This document shows positions 52,294-62,931 of a stretch of DNA of 64,000 bases, one piece after another; the first letter of the stretch is position 1; the number at the start of each line of letters is the position of its first letter. A program made the position numbers and the translations under genes. Where the stretch lies: positions 405,039-469,038 of the forward strand of contig NZ_QAJL01000002.1 of the NCBI RefSeq assembly GCF_003852525.1, given 5' to 3'. Origin of the DNA: Pedobacter sp. KBW06 (lineage in GTDB: Bacteria; Bacteroidota; Bacteroidia; Sphingobacteriales; Sphingobacteriaceae). The notes beneath the pieces are model-generated. The model worked only from the letters and a program-made list of their open reading frames with translations. It was not told the origin of the DNA and made no database searches.

Positions 52294-54071
52294 CACTGAT
52301 CATTCAGCGTCTTTAAAAAAGCAATAATATCCTGGATCTCTTTTTTACTCAGATTTAACGGATCAGCAGATAGTGTTTGGTTTTCCAGTACAATTCCCAT
52401 TCCCGCAGCACCACCTTTATTATAAAAATCCATTACCTCTTCTAAGGTCTGATATGCACCATTATGCATATATGGAGCAGTCAAAGCAACATTTCTTAAC
52501 GTAGGCGTCTTAAAAGCAAATTTAAGGACATCCATTTTTGTCCAGTTATACCTGCCTTCATCAGCATCGATTACAGGTGTTTTAGCTTTTGGGTCTTTTA
52601 GGGTACCCAAAACCTCTCCTTCAGTATTGGAAAAAGCAGGTCCGGCAGTACCGTTAAACAAAGGCATGAAATGACAGGTAGCACATTTAGCTTTCCCCAT
52701 AAATAAATTGAAGCCTTTCAATTCATCCCGGTTCATCTTTTGATCATCCCCTCTCATGTATTGATCTAATCTGGAATTAAATGGACTCAGGGAACGAATG
52801 TAACTTGCAATTGCAATCATAACAAAACGTGGCTTAATCTCCTTTTCCATCGCCGGAAAAGCCTTTTTAAACAGTGCATTGTAATGTCCGTCTTTTTGAA
52901 GGCGTTTCGCCGCTTCTTCAATAGAACCATGCATCTCGTCTTTGTTGGCAATGACGTCCATGGCCTGATTCTCCAGACTGCTGAAACGCATGTCGTAAAA
53001 TTGAGCATTTTGCAATCCTGCATATTTCAATGTAGGCGCATTTCTGTTTACCGTCTTTCCTGGTGTCAGGGAAGGACTTTTTACCAATCCGTCTGAAAAA
53101 GCAAGTTCTGGCTTATGACAGCTATTACAGGTTCTTACAGAACCAGACACAATAGGATCATTAAATAAAGCTTTTCCAATGGCCAGTTTTTCGGGGCTTG
53201 GCATGGCTTCAACACTGTTTACAAAATGTTTGATGTTAAACATATTCTCATCGAAGAGCGTTGCCGTATTGTTATGTAATGCCAGTTCGGTTTCAAGCGG
53301 TTTGATCTTTAACTCATTCTGCCATTTCAGAATTCCTTTTGAAATTCCATTCGCATAATTTCTAATGAATGTTACCCGATCAAAAGAATTAAAATCAGGA
53401 TGTTGCTGAACATAGGCGACCGCCTGACCGATTTGCTTTTGCAATGCATTATTTTCTCCAAACATCCGGAGCACAGCTGCTACTGCTTTTAATGAAACCG
53501 CAGATTCGGCAATTCCGGAACCAGATAAAGGCGTATCAAATCCGGTGATTCCGGTAATGCTAATCCTGAAAATCTCCAGCTTACAGGCATCAAATACATG
53601 TGCTTCTGTGAGTTCAGTCTGATCAATTGTCGACTTAAGCCGGACCAGGCTTGCCCGCAGAGAGGTGATTTCTCTTTTTAAATTTTCTTTTTCCAAAGGC
53701 TGAGCCGGATAGATCAGTTCTTCGATTACCTGCAAACCGGAAGGTTCTGCCAGTTTATTTTCTTCCACTTCTATCTCTGGCAAGGGAGGACCATTCACTT
53801 CCCGGGATAAACCAGGAATATAATATTCGCAAAACCATTCTACTTTTTTAAAGGCATTCCTGGTTTCCAGAAAACGCTTTCTTAATAAAGTACTGTCATC
53901 CCTACGGGCAGCTTCATCCAATTGGTTCAGAGAAAGATTCAGCGAGTCACTTTGACTGATAAGGAGCGTTTTTACAGCTGCAGTTCCCTGCTTCGAGGAT
54001 GGTGCAGTACAGTATACAGAAAGTAGAATAAAAAGAACGAAAACAGGGAATATGAATCTTCTTAAAGGCAT
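52293..54071 (-). CDS. Imelysin-like domain fused to dihaem cytochrome-c peroxidase
   Basis: 592 residues. An N-terminal signal or lipid anchor (about 1-21) is followed by an all-helical region (about 35-265) with EPSGLQVIEELIYPAQ. This resembles the GxHxxE site of imelysin/EfeO proteins, but with Gln in the His place. From about 290 a MauG/CcpA-type peroxidase follows, with haem sites CNSCH (315-319) and CATCH (463-467) and conserved NRNAPTLKYAGL and FKTPTLRNVALTAPYMHNGAY. It would act in the periplasm on peroxide or a protein target. It is downstream of the PhoX-like gene, with a terminator hairpin between. Confidence 0.85.
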   Translation of the reverse strand: MPLRRFIFPVFVLFILLSVYCTAPSSKQGTAAVKTLLISQSDSLNLSLNQLDEAARRDDSTLLRKRFLETRNAFKKVEWFCEYYIPGLSREVNGPPLPEIEVEENKLAEPSGLQVIEELIYPAQPLEKENLKREITSLRASLVRLKSTIDQTELTEAHVFDACKLEIFRISITGITGFDTPLSGSGIAESAVSLKAVAAVLRMFGENNALQKQIGQAVAYVQQHPDFNSFDRVTFIRNYANGISKGILKWQNELKIKPLETELALHNNTATLFDENMFNIKHFVNSVEAMPSPEKLAIGKALFNDPIVSGSVRTCNSCHKPELAFSDGLVKSPSLTPGKTVNRNAPTLKYAGLQNAQFYDMRFSSLENQAMDVIANKDEMHGSIEEAAKRLQKDGHYNALFKKAFPAMEKEIKPRFVMIAIASYIRSLSPFNSRLDQYMRGDDQKMNRDELKGFNLFMGKAKCATCHFMPLFNGTAGPAFSNTEGEVLGTLKDPKAKTPVIDADEGRYNWTKMDVLKFAFKTPTLRNVALTAPYMHNGAYQTLEEVMDFYNKGGAAGMGIVLENQTLSADPLNLSKKEIQDIIAFLKTLNDQ

Positions 54072-54082
54072 ATTATTTTTTA

Positions 54083-54127
54083 TAAAAAGCCGAGAACTCT
54101 TCCCTGATTGGGGAAGAGTTCTCGGCT
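54083..54127 (-). terminator. Terminator between phoX-like and peroxidase genes
   Basis: A perfect 17-bp stem (54088-54104 with 54111-54127) with a 6-nt loop, followed on the minus strand by TTTTT. It lies 15 bp after the PhoX-like stop and only about 16 bp before the peroxidase ATG, so the peroxidase gene depends on read-through or a promoter inside this spacer. Confidence 0.85.
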
Positions 54128-54142
54128 ATGAAGTAGTTTTAC

Positions 54143-55621
54143 TTATCTTGGAACACCACTGAGAATGACCGTCTGGCCACCTTCCTTATTTGTTGTGATA
54201 CCGCTGCCATCAGCATTTTTGAATTTATCGCTGGTCCAGGTATGTGGGTGAAGGTTCAATACAATGGTATTAGGTTTTCCAATCAAATCAGAAATATCAT
54301 ACATTGCACCATATTCCCAGGTACTCAAACGTTGGTCATTTGGAACATTATATTTGGCATTGAAAGTTGGGTCATCCCTGCGATGGTTCATTTCAATCAT
54401 TGGTTTAATCTCTTTAGTCGCAATATTGTATTGCCATACACGACCATCATGTTTCACCGCCTTATAGTAAGAATCCCCATCCTCCTGGATATACACGTAA
54501 TTCTTGGTTACACAGAGGTTATCCGGATTAATGATGCTATTTCCAGGATCAACAGCACCATCAATTAATGGGGTTAATTTTCCTTTAAGCGGGCTGGAAG
54601 CATCTAGTTCAAGTTTATAAACCCTGCCCCACATCGTCAGTCCGGGTTTTGGATTAACAAGGTCTCCACTTACACCTGTGGCAGTGAAGTAAAGCGTACG
54701 GTTGGCCGCAGCATCACCTTTTCCATAATCCAAATCTTCTACACGTGCAAACTGAATTGCACTTTTGGTGATCGTTTGGGAAGCGAGTTGTGCACCTGTA
54801 CTTGTTTTCACATCATCATAGGCAACAAACTCCACGTCGTAACTCGAATTTACATTCATATCTGTTTCTACAACATTTAAGTTTGTCCTGCGAAGCATAT
54901 ACAGTTTGCCATCGTTAAGATCTCCGGGTGTATTAGACAAATATAAGTTCACCTGCCCCATGCTTGGACCATTACTTTGATCTTCTCCAATAAAGATAGC
55001 CGTCTTTCCCGGGTAAGCATTTTTTGAAAGCGGAACTGCATTTTCAGCACTGGCCTTACCCAGGGCAGCAAGAGAATTGTTCTTTTTCTTATCAGAAACC
55101 GGTCCAAAAGGATTAATTGCTTCAATTGAAGATTCCCCATCAGTTTCTCCTGCCGTTAAAAATACCGGATAAGGAAAGCCATGTTCCTCCGGAGTTGCAA
55201 GCGTTGCAGAGCATAACCTGGTTTTGCCTCCTTCAGCATCAAGAATATACTCTCCTCTTAAAGGTTTTAGATTTTTGTCAAGAAATACACGGGAAACTGA
55301 GAACAGGATCTCGTGGTTATTGATCATAATGTAACCATCGCTGTTGGGATCCTTCATCATTGCTCCGCCATCTGGTTGAGCACCGTAAACGAAGTTTGGT
55401 GAGCCTGGCAGTACATCGTCACTACTGATCAATGTAGTGATCTTGATATTGTCAAAACCACTTAATGTTTTTACCAATGATGGGTTTACTGAATAATCCG
55501 TAATTGAAGATTCAACCGCATTCTTTTTATCTTTTTTACAGGCAGTTATGGTGATTGCTGCTGCAACAAAACCGGCAATGACAAAAGCCAGAGTCTTAGT
55601 TTCGAATAGATTTCTTTTCAT
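54143..55621 (-). CDS. PhoX-like (DUF839) lipoprotein
   Basis: 492 residues with a lipobox ITAC near residue 27 and a PhoX/DUF839 beta-propeller-type body: YGAQPDGGAMMKDPNSDGYIMINNHE, LDAEGGKTRLCSATLATPEEHGFPYPVFLTAGETDGE and FARVEDLDYGKGD, INPDNLCVTKNYVYIQEDG. PhoX enzymes are Ca/Fe-dependent alkaline phosphatases, but the DUF839 family is broader and the phosphatase activity is not assured here. It is followed by the imelysin-peroxidase gene; the pair may work on the same exported process. Confidence 0.75.
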   Translation of the reverse strand: MKRNLFETKTLAFVIAGFVAAAITITACKKDKKNAVESSITDYSVNPSLVKTLSGFDNIKITTLISSDDVLPGSPNFVYGAQPDGGAMMKDPNSDGYIMINNHEILFSVSRVFLDKNLKPLRGEYILDAEGGKTRLCSATLATPEEHGFPYPVFLTAGETDGESSIEAINPFGPVSDKKKNNSLAALGKASAENAVPLSKNAYPGKTAIFIGEDQSNGPSMGQVNLYLSNTPGDLNDGKLYMLRRTNLNVVETDMNVNSSYDVEFVAYDDVKTSTGAQLASQTITKSAIQFARVEDLDYGKGDAAANRTLYFTATGVSGDLVNPKPGLTMWGRVYKLELDASSPLKGKLTPLIDGAVDPGNSIINPDNLCVTKNYVYIQEDGDSYYKAVKHDGRVWQYNIATKEIKPMIEMNHRRDDPTFNAKYNVPNDQRLSTWEYGAMYDISDLIGKPNTIVLNLHPHTWTSDKFKNADGSGITTNKEGGQTVILSGVPR

Positions 55622-55823
55622 AGTTTGTTTTTGTTTCTATTCAAACCTACCCCACTAATATTGTCTGGAGTTTAAGGGTGTGTTAAAAGAAATTGCAGGT
55701 GGTAATTTGGAATGATTCTACCATCCTGACCTGCCCGCTATTCTCATTAGGAATATTGAATATTTGTTATTAAATTTCATTTACAAACATCTATTGAACA
55801 CTCATCATAAACAATGTAGAAAA

Positions 55824-56516
55824 ATGAAAAAACTTGTAGCAGAATTTATCGGAACATTTTGGCTGGTTCTTGGCGGTTGCGGAAGCGCTGTTCTGGCCTG
55901 TAATTATCCCGGAGCAGGAATCGGCTTTGCCGGAGTAGCCCTTGCATTTGGATTAACAGTGGTCACCATCGCTTATGCGTTGGGACACATCTCAGGCGCG
56001 CACCTCAATCCAGCCGTTTCAATTGGCTTATGGATTGGCGGACGTTTCGACGGAAAAGACCTGATTCCTTACATCATATCCCAGGTTCTGGGCGGGATCG
56101 CTGCTGCAGGTATACTATATGTCATCGCAACCGGTAACGGAAGTTCCATAGGTGGATTTGCCACGAACGGCTACGGAGATCTCTCCCCGGGGAAATACAG
56201 CATGACCGCAGCCCTGGTAACCGAAGTGGTCATGACCTTTATCTTTTTGTTGATCATTTTAGGTGCTACAGATGAAAGAGCGCCAAAAGGCTTTGCAGGC
56301 CTGGCCATTGGCTTAGGATTAACATTGATCCACCTGATCAGTATTCCGGTAACTAATACTTCTGTAAATCCTGCAAGAAGCACAAGTCAGGCTTTATTTG
56401 TTGGTGGCGAAGCAGTAGGCCAGTTATGGCTGTTCTGGGTTGCCCCTATCGCAGGTGCGATTTTAGCCGGATTGGTATATAAAGCAGTTTTTGCCGCTAA
56501 ACCAGAAACGACATAG
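55824..56516 (+). CDS. aqpZ: Aquaporin Z-type water channel
   Basis: 230 residues with six membrane helices and two half-helix motifs, NPAV (in [12 protein letters not shown]) and NPAR (in [14 protein letters not shown]). The N-terminus [25 protein letters not shown] is AqpZ-like. The residues near the pore favour a water channel over a glycerol facilitator. The start at 55824 is used rather than an earlier in-frame codon because the family begins there. It is monocistronic with a strong terminator. Confidence 0.95.
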   Translation: MKKLVAEFIGTFWLVLGGCGSAVLACNYPGAGIGFAGVALAFGLTVVTIAYALGHISGAHLNPAVSIGLWIGGRFDGKDLIPYIISQVLGGIAAAGILYVIATGNGSSIGGFATNGYGDLSPGKYSMTAALVTEVVMTFIFLLIILGATDERAPKGFAGLAIGLGLTLIHLISIPVTNTSVNPARSTSQALFVGGEAVGQLWLFWVAPIAGAILAGLVYKAVFAAKPETT

Positions 56517-56547
56517 ATTTTAAATCATTAAAACATAGGCTCATACC

Positions 56548-56588
56548 CACAAAAAAGTCGTAATTAAATTAATTACGACTTTTTTGTG
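56548..56588. terminator. Terminator after aqpZ
   Basis: CACAAAAAAGTCGTAATTA and TAATTACGACTTTTTTGTG form a perfect 19-bp stem around a 3-nt loop, with T-run included in the stem. Confidence 0.88.
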
Positions 56589-56656
56589 TTTAATTTTTAA
56601 CTTTGGATATCGCAGTAGTAATTGTAATATTTACACTAAGGCTGATTAACAAATAA

Positions 56657-57967
<1,311 letters not shown>

Positions 57968-57975
57968 TATTGCAT

Positions 57976-58054
57976 AAAAAAGGAAAGGTGCTTTTCGTCC
58001 TCAAATCTTTTGAAGGAAAGATTTGCATGTCCTCAAAACACCTTTTCTTTTTTT
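57976..58054 (+). terminator. First terminator after eno, branched
   Basis: The outer arms AAAAAAGGAAAGGTG (57976-57990) and CACCTTTTCTTTTTT pair with one bulge; inside sits a second hairpin CAAATCTTT/AAAGATTTG. A T-run ends the structure. Confidence 0.75.
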
Positions 58055-58081
58055 GTTAATATGTGGAAAATACTACATTGG

Positions 58082-58119
58082 AAAACATCCGGAGATTTAG
58101 AACCTTCGGATGTTTTTTT
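58082..58119 (+). terminator. Second terminator after eno
   Basis: AAAACATCCG pairs with CGGATGTTTT, followed by further T. It lies 28 bp after the first terminator, making a tandem stop before the septum-protein gene. Confidence 0.75.
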
Positions 58120-58195
58120 AAAACAAGAATTTTAGAATCTTAAATCAGCTGATTACCAGGGCTATTTCTTAGATTAGCTTATCAGGGTTTATTTA

Positions 58196-58203
58196 TATCT
58201 TTG
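58196..58203 (+). promoter_or_regulatory. -7 element TATCTTTG adjacent to a start codon
   Basis: An exact TAnnTTTG ends 4 nt before the ATG at 58208. No TTG was found at the -33 position. It would yield a leaderless or nearly leaderless mRNA. Confidence 0.4.
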
Positions 58204-58207
58204 TATT

Positions 58208-58507
58208 ATGGAACGTTTGCTGGAACTCATACGCAATAAATACTTTCTGTCTGTGGCAGCCTTCATCGTATGGATGTTGTTTTTTGATAAAAATGACATG
58301 CTGTCTCAATACGAATTCCGCTCTGAAGTGAATAAACTTCAGGAAGAAAAGGATTTTTATGAAAAGGAAACGGCTACGGTGAAAAAAGATTTAAACGAGC
58401 TGAACACCAATCTGAATACGGCAGAGAAATTTGCCCGTGAAAAGTATTTCATGAAAAGAGACAATGAAGACGTTTTTGTGATCATTAAAGAAGCCCCTAA
58501 AGATTAA
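58208..58507 (+). CDS. FtsB/DivIC-type septum formation protein
   Basis: 99 residues: a short cytoplasmic start, one membrane helix (about 14-28, FLSVAAFIVWMLFF), then a coiled coil (FRSEVNKLQEEKDFYEKETATVKKDLNELNTNLNTAEKFAREKYFMKRDNEDVFVI). The AREKYFMK motif is typical of the DivIC/FtsB family, which bridges divisome proteins in the periplasm. It follows eno, the usual enolase-FtsB neighbourhood in bacteria. Its 3' end overlaps the convergent TRIC-type gene by 4 bp. Confidence 0.9.
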   Translation: MERLLELIRNKYFLSVAAFIVWMLFFDKNDMLSQYEFRSEVNKLQEEKDFYEKETATVKKDLNELNTNLNTAEKFAREKYFMKRDNEDVFVIIKEAPKD

Positions 58508-59115
58508 TATCCGAATTTAGGAAGCGTCAGCTTATATTTTACCACGACTATTCTGAAAACAAAAATGAAAGCGATGACCGAAATATTGGCCACATCCTCT
58601 TTCAGGTTGAAATGTTTAAGTGTAAAATAGAGAATTCCTCCCAGGATACAGGCAGTCGCGTATATTTCCTTCCTAAAAATCAATGGGATCGTGTTTAAGA
58701 AGGTATCTCTGATGACCCCACCGAAACACCCAGTAATTGTACCGAGTGCCACACAGATGCCCGGACTAAGTCCAAACATAATTCCCTTCTGAATTCCCAG
58801 CATGGTAAATAAGCCCAATCCTGCCGAGTCAAACAAAAACAGGGTGACTTTAAACTTTTTGATATGGGTTTTAAAGAATATCGTAGCCAAAGAAGTAAGC
58901 AGGATAAGCAGACAGTAATTTACATCGCGCATCCAGGCTACCGGAGTATCTCCGATGAGTAAATCCCTTACGGTACCACCACCAATGGAAGTCACAAATG
59001 CAATGATCAGTACCCCAAAAGGATCCAGTCTTCTTTGCATAGCAGCAAATGAGCCCGAAATCGAGAAGGCAACCGTCCCTAATGTTTCAATGGTTTGCAT
59101 GGTGCTGATTTCCAT
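58504..59115 (-). CDS. TRIC/YadS-family cation channel
   Basis: 203 residues with about seven hydrophobic segments in two similar halves, each containing the glycine-rich bend: FVTSIGGGTVRDLLIGDTP and GTITGCFGGVIRDTFLNTIP. This is the UPF0126/YadS pattern now linked to trimeric intracellular cation channels. Ion preference cannot be read from the sequence. It lies 12 bp after the VWA-like gene. Confidence 0.92.
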   Translation of the reverse strand: MEISTMQTIETLGTVAFSISGSFAAMQRRLDPFGVLIIAFVTSIGGGTVRDLLIGDTPVAWMRDVNYCLLILLTSLATIFFKTHIKKFKVTLFLFDSAGLGLFTMLGIQKGIMFGLSPGICVALGTITGCFGGVIRDTFLNTIPLIFRKEIYATACILGGILYFTLKHFNLKEDVANISVIAFIFVFRIVVVKYKLTLPKFGY

Positions 59116-59127
59116 ATCCTGTGCAGA

Positions 59128-61212
59128 TTAAATTTCGCCGTTTCTCTTTCTGAAAAACCACTCCAAGCTAAGCAATAAGATGATCATGGCAAATAGCCAC
59201 TTGAAGTTTATCAGTTCCTCGTACCTGCGGTCTTCATAACTCAGGGTTTTGATGTTTTCATTTTTCGAGATATCTCCCAAAATATTTAACAGGTTTTGAG
59301 GCATGTACATTTTGCCATTGGTCTGTACCGACATATTGTTCAGCAGCTGATGGTTGGCTATGGTTTGCTGATACTCGGCAATCATCGCATTTACGTAAAA
59401 AGCACCCTGTGCAGTCTGTTTTTTGCCACCCAGGCTGGTGCTGGCACTGAAGGTATAGTTTCCGGCAGGAAGCATTCCTGCATCCAGCTGATAAGCGGAT
59501 TCCGTTCTGGAGAAAAGAAAATTATACAGTTTACCTTCCTGATTTTTGATCTGGATATTGACATCCGGCGTATTGATTGCAACATAGCTGTCATTGTACA
59601 ATACTGCGTTGATCAGGACATTTTCATTTTCGTCGAAAGTATTCTTGGCAGGATAAGCTTTAAATTTCCGCTTATCATCCTTTACCGAGAGGTATTGAAC
59701 CGTTTTTGAGATCAAACTATTGACTACTGAACTTGTAAGCCCATCTTTGCTTTCAGATAATTTCCATCTCCACAGCCCTTCTCCAATCAAATACCCTGCT
59801 TTTTTTCCGTTTTCATTCAGGAAAAACAATTGTGCCGAGGGTGTTTTAATTTTTCCAATCCGCTGGCTCAGCGCAATTAAACCATTTCCATTGATGGTAA
59901 TTTTCCCGAAAGGAGCCAATAATGGATCAAAATCTTCGATATGCCTTGCCGATGCCATATCAATATCGAAAGTGGTAAAGTCGGGATTAGAATAGGAAAA
60001 AGCTTCCTGAATGGTACTGTTGCTACCGTTAAAACTAACGGATTTTTGCACCTGATTAAACTTGCTTACATCACTTTGCGCACCAAGAATATACCATACA
60101 GGGATATTGGCCTGCTGCAACCTGGCGAGAAAGGAAGCACCATGATTCTGAACATCCGGTAGCTGATATAAAATGACCAGGCCATAATCGGCTACATTTA
60201 CTGCATTCAGCTCTTCTCCTAATGCAACTTTTAAATCGTAGTTCTTATTTGCCGTGATGGCCTGTTTTATCGTAGCGATATCCGGATGAGCTGCCCCTGC
60301 AGCAATCAGTACTTTCTGACGGGCATCGATGACTTCTATAAAAATGCTTTGTGCATTGTTCTTTTCTGAGACCTCATTGCTTAAAGGGCTCAGCTGTACC
60401 GTATATTTTTGCAGGCCCATCTTTGAAGCTTTTAGCTTTACAGGAACTGTCTTTGCAAAAGCATTACTTCCAATCTGAAGCGTGCTCTCCTGTACAGTTT
60501 TTCCATTTTCAGAAACCGTCAGCTTTGTTTCCCCGCCTTTACTTTCAAATGCTTCTATCTGCACTTCAATCGTAAATTCATTGTTCAGGTATACCAGGCT
60601 ATTATGGTTCACATTTGCGACCATTAAATCCCTTTTGGGAATAGTATCCCCCAGCGCAATCGTATATACCGGCGCTTTAAGTTTATTCAGGTCATAAAGC
60701 GGACTGCCGCCACGGTTAAATATTCCGTCTGAAGCCAAAATAACGGCACCGATATTACGGTTTAAATATTCGTCGTTCAGGCGGTTAAAAAATGTCGTTG
60801 CGTTACTGAGCTTACCTTTATTGGAGAAATCAAAGCCAGTCTTGATGCTGTCACTGAAATGATAAATCTTTAGTTCATATTTTGCAGACAGTTTATCCGC
60901 CAGTTCCTGAAGATCTTTTTCGTATTGCTGCTTATTGAAACCTGCGGGTTGAATATGCCCGACAGACAAGGAGTTGTCCTGGCCAATAATGATCACAGGT
61001 TTTTCGAGATTATAACTGACCCGTTTCACCAAAGGGAAAAACAACAGTCCACAGATCAGGGCAATCAGGGCCGCTCTTAAAGCGGCAAGGCCAATGCGGA
61101 GTCTTCTTTCCAGATGTCCCGTTTTTCCGTAGTATACATATGCGAACAGGAGTCCCAGCAGAAGACATCCCATTAAAGCCATTATTGTATATAAATTGAA
61201 AGAATCGCCCAT
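59128..61212 (-). CDS. VWA-like membrane protein
   Basis: 694 residues: two N-terminal membrane helices (about 7-27 and 41-61), a VWA-like domain with a MIDAS-type QDNSLSVG (D-x-S-x-S) and GAVILASDGIFNRGG, a long extracytoplasmic region with Ig-like parts, and a C-terminal membrane helix before a basic end (FKWLFAMIILLLSLEWFFRKRNGEI). The plan resembles BatA/BatB-related Bacteroidota proteins, but no Bat partner or MoxR ATPase gene is adjacent. Function unknown. Confidence 0.75.
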   Translation of the reverse strand: MGDSFNLYTIMALMGCLLLGLLFAYVYYGKTGHLERRLRIGLAALRAALIALICGLLFFPLVKRVSYNLEKPVIIIGQDNSLSVGHIQPAGFNKQQYEKDLQELADKLSAKYELKIYHFSDSIKTGFDFSNKGKLSNATTFFNRLNDEYLNRNIGAVILASDGIFNRGGSPLYDLNKLKAPVYTIALGDTIPKRDLMVANVNHNSLVYLNNEFTIEVQIEAFESKGGETKLTVSENGKTVQESTLQIGSNAFAKTVPVKLKASKMGLQKYTVQLSPLSNEVSEKNNAQSIFIEVIDARQKVLIAAGAAHPDIATIKQAITANKNYDLKVALGEELNAVNVADYGLVILYQLPDVQNHGASFLARLQQANIPVWYILGAQSDVSKFNQVQKSVSFNGSNSTIQEAFSYSNPDFTTFDIDMASARHIEDFDPLLAPFGKITINGNGLIALSQRIGKIKTPSAQLFFLNENGKKAGYLIGEGLWRWKLSESKDGLTSSVVNSLISKTVQYLSVKDDKRKFKAYPAKNTFDENENVLINAVLYNDSYVAINTPDVNIQIKNQEGKLYNFLFSRTESAYQLDAGMLPAGNYTFSASTSLGGKKQTAQGAFYVNAMIAEYQQTIANHQLLNNMSVQTNGKMYMPQNLLNILGDISKNENIKTLSYEDRRYEELINFKWLFAMIILLLSLEWFFRKRNGEI

Positions 61213-61291
61213 ATGTATTTGGGTAAAGATGCTAAATTTTAAAAAAATAAGATTAATTTGTTTTCATAAAAACCAGACCAATTAAGAAACG

Positions 61292-62050
61292 ATGATACGC
61301 TCCGGATCAAACTATACGAAAACCTTATTTCAGGTGATACTTTTTTTCATGATGACCAGCTCTGTAAACGCACAATTGACTTTTAAACAACAACAACTTA
61401 CTTTTCCAAGGGTGAGGGCTGCCTATGACGATAGCTGGAGCAGCCTGCAAAGTCAATTAAAAACAGCAAAGTTCGATGGCCCTTTTCAATTGTACCTCGC
61501 CGCCTATAAAACTGAAGGCGTCCTGGAAGTCTGGGCGAAAAAGCTAAAGGATAAAGAATATCGCTTATTTAAGACCTATAAGTTTTGTCAGCATTCCGGT
61601 ACACTCGGACCAAAAGTACAGGAAGGGGACTATCAGACACCAGAAGGAATTTACTACATCAATGTATTTAACCCGATGAGTAATTTTCATTTGTCGCTGG
61701 GCGTAAATTATCCCAACAGTGTCGACAAAAAAAGGAGTGGCACCAAACGTCCGGGAGGAGACATCTACATTCATGGGAACTGTGTTACCGTGGGTTGTAT
61801 TCCACTTACAGATGAAAAGATTAAGGAAGTTTATGTGCTGGCAGTAGAAGCCCAAAATAGCGGTCAGTCCAGAATCCCGGTTCATATCTTTCCGTTTAAG
61901 ATGAATAAAGCCAACCTGGATAAATTTGCAGTCCAGTTCCCTCAGCAAAAAACATTCTGGGCAGGACTTCAACCCGCTTATCAGCTTTTTGAACAGCATA
62001 AAACAGTTCCTCAATCCTCAGAAAAAGAAGGAAAATACAGTTTTAAATAG
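61292..62050 (+). CDS. L,D-transpeptidase (YkuD fold), YafK-like
   Basis: 252 residues with a signal peptide (ending SSVNAQ) and a YkuD domain: LGPKVQEGDYQTPEGIYYINVFNP and the active-site region IYIHGNCVTVGCIPLTDE, with His and the catalytic Cys of the C-I-x-L motif. The arrangement is close to YafK/DpaA-type proteins, some of which detach lipoproteins from peptidoglycan rather than cross-link it. It acts in the periplasm. A strong terminator follows. Confidence 0.88.
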   Translation: MIRSGSNYTKTLFQVILFFMMTSSVNAQLTFKQQQLTFPRVRAAYDDSWSSLQSQLKTAKFDGPFQLYLAAYKTEGVLEVWAKKLKDKEYRLFKTYKFCQHSGTLGPKVQEGDYQTPEGIYYINVFNPMSNFHLSLGVNYPNSVDKKRSGTKRPGGDIYIHGNCVTVGCIPLTDEKIKEVYVLAVEAQNSGQSRIPVHIFPFKMNKANLDKFAVQFPQQKTFWAGLQPAYQLFEQHKTVPQSSEKEGKYSFK

Positions 62051-62068
62051 TCTCCAAAAAAGGTGTAA

Positions 62069-62098
62069 AAAAAACGCAGAATTTCTTCTGCGTTTTTT
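62069..62098. terminator. Terminator between the L,D-transpeptidase and fabG genes
   Basis: AAAAAACGCAGAA and TTCTGCGTTTTTT pair perfectly around a 4-nt loop, with extra A and T on the flanks. It can serve both convergent genes. Confidence 0.9.
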
Positions 62099-62132
62099 TT
62101 TATTTAAGAACCCTTTATCGGGGTTGATTTAT

Positions 62133-62876
62133 CTACAACATTCCTCCGCAAACAGACAATACCTGTCCGGTTACATAAGCACTCATGTCTGAAGCTAAAA
62201 ACACGCAAACATTTGCCACATCTTCAGGTTCTCCTGCTCTTTTCAATGGAATGCCTTCTTCCCAGCCTTTAACCACTTTAGGATCCAGTACATCAGTCAT
62301 TTCAGTACGGATAAATCCTGGAGCAACCACATTGGTACGGATATTACGGGAACCCAATTCTTTAGCTAAGGATTTAGAGAAACCAATAATTCCTGCCTTT
62401 GAAGCTGCATAGTTTGCCTGACCGGCATTTCCCTGAACACCAACTACAGAGCTCATATTAATGATCGATCCTTTACGGACTTTCATCATTACTTTAGAAG
62501 CAGCCTTAGAAACATTAAATACGGATTTAAGGTTCACATTGATCACCTCATCCCAGTTCTCTTCGCTCATGCGCATCAATAAACCGTCTTTAGTGATTCC
62601 AGCATTGTTCACTACAATATCTAAAGCGCCGAAATCAGCAACAATATCATTGATTAGTTTTTCTGCTTCATCAAATTTAGAAGCATCCGAACGGTATCCT
62701 TTAACCTGAGTACCGAAGCCTTGCAGCTCCTGCTCTAATGCCTGGCCTTTTTCTACTGAGGACAGATAAGTAAAAGCAACGTTTGCACCCTGCTCCGCAA
62801 ATTTCTCCGCAATCTTGCGGCCTATTCCTTTAGAAGCACCGGTGATTAATGCTGTTTTTCCTTCTAGTAATTTCAT
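62133..62876 (-). CDS. fabG: 3-oxoacyl-ACP reductase
   Basis: 247 residues of the classical SDR family: NADP-binding TGASKGIG (12-19), NNAGITKDGLL, catalytic Ser143, Tyr156 and Lys160 (YAASK), and NVVAPGFIRTEMTDVL near the C-terminus, all typical of FabG. It reduces beta-ketoacyl-ACP in fatty-acid elongation. No other fab genes are adjacent. Confidence 0.95.
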   Translation of the reverse strand: MKLLEGKTALITGASKGIGRKIAEKFAEQGANVAFTYLSSVEKGQALEQELQGFGTQVKGYRSDASKFDEAEKLINDIVADFGALDIVVNNAGITKDGLLMRMSEENWDEVINVNLKSVFNVSKAASKVMMKVRKGSIINMSSVVGVQGNAGQANYAASKAGIIGFSKSLAKELGSRNIRTNVVAPGFIRTEMTDVLDPKVVKGWEEGIPLKRAGEPEDVANVCVFLASDMSAYVTGQVLSVCGGML

Positions 62877-62931
62877 CGTAAATATGTTTGGTTATGAAAA
62901 TATTTTGTTTTTGTTTTGTTGTTTGTAATCC

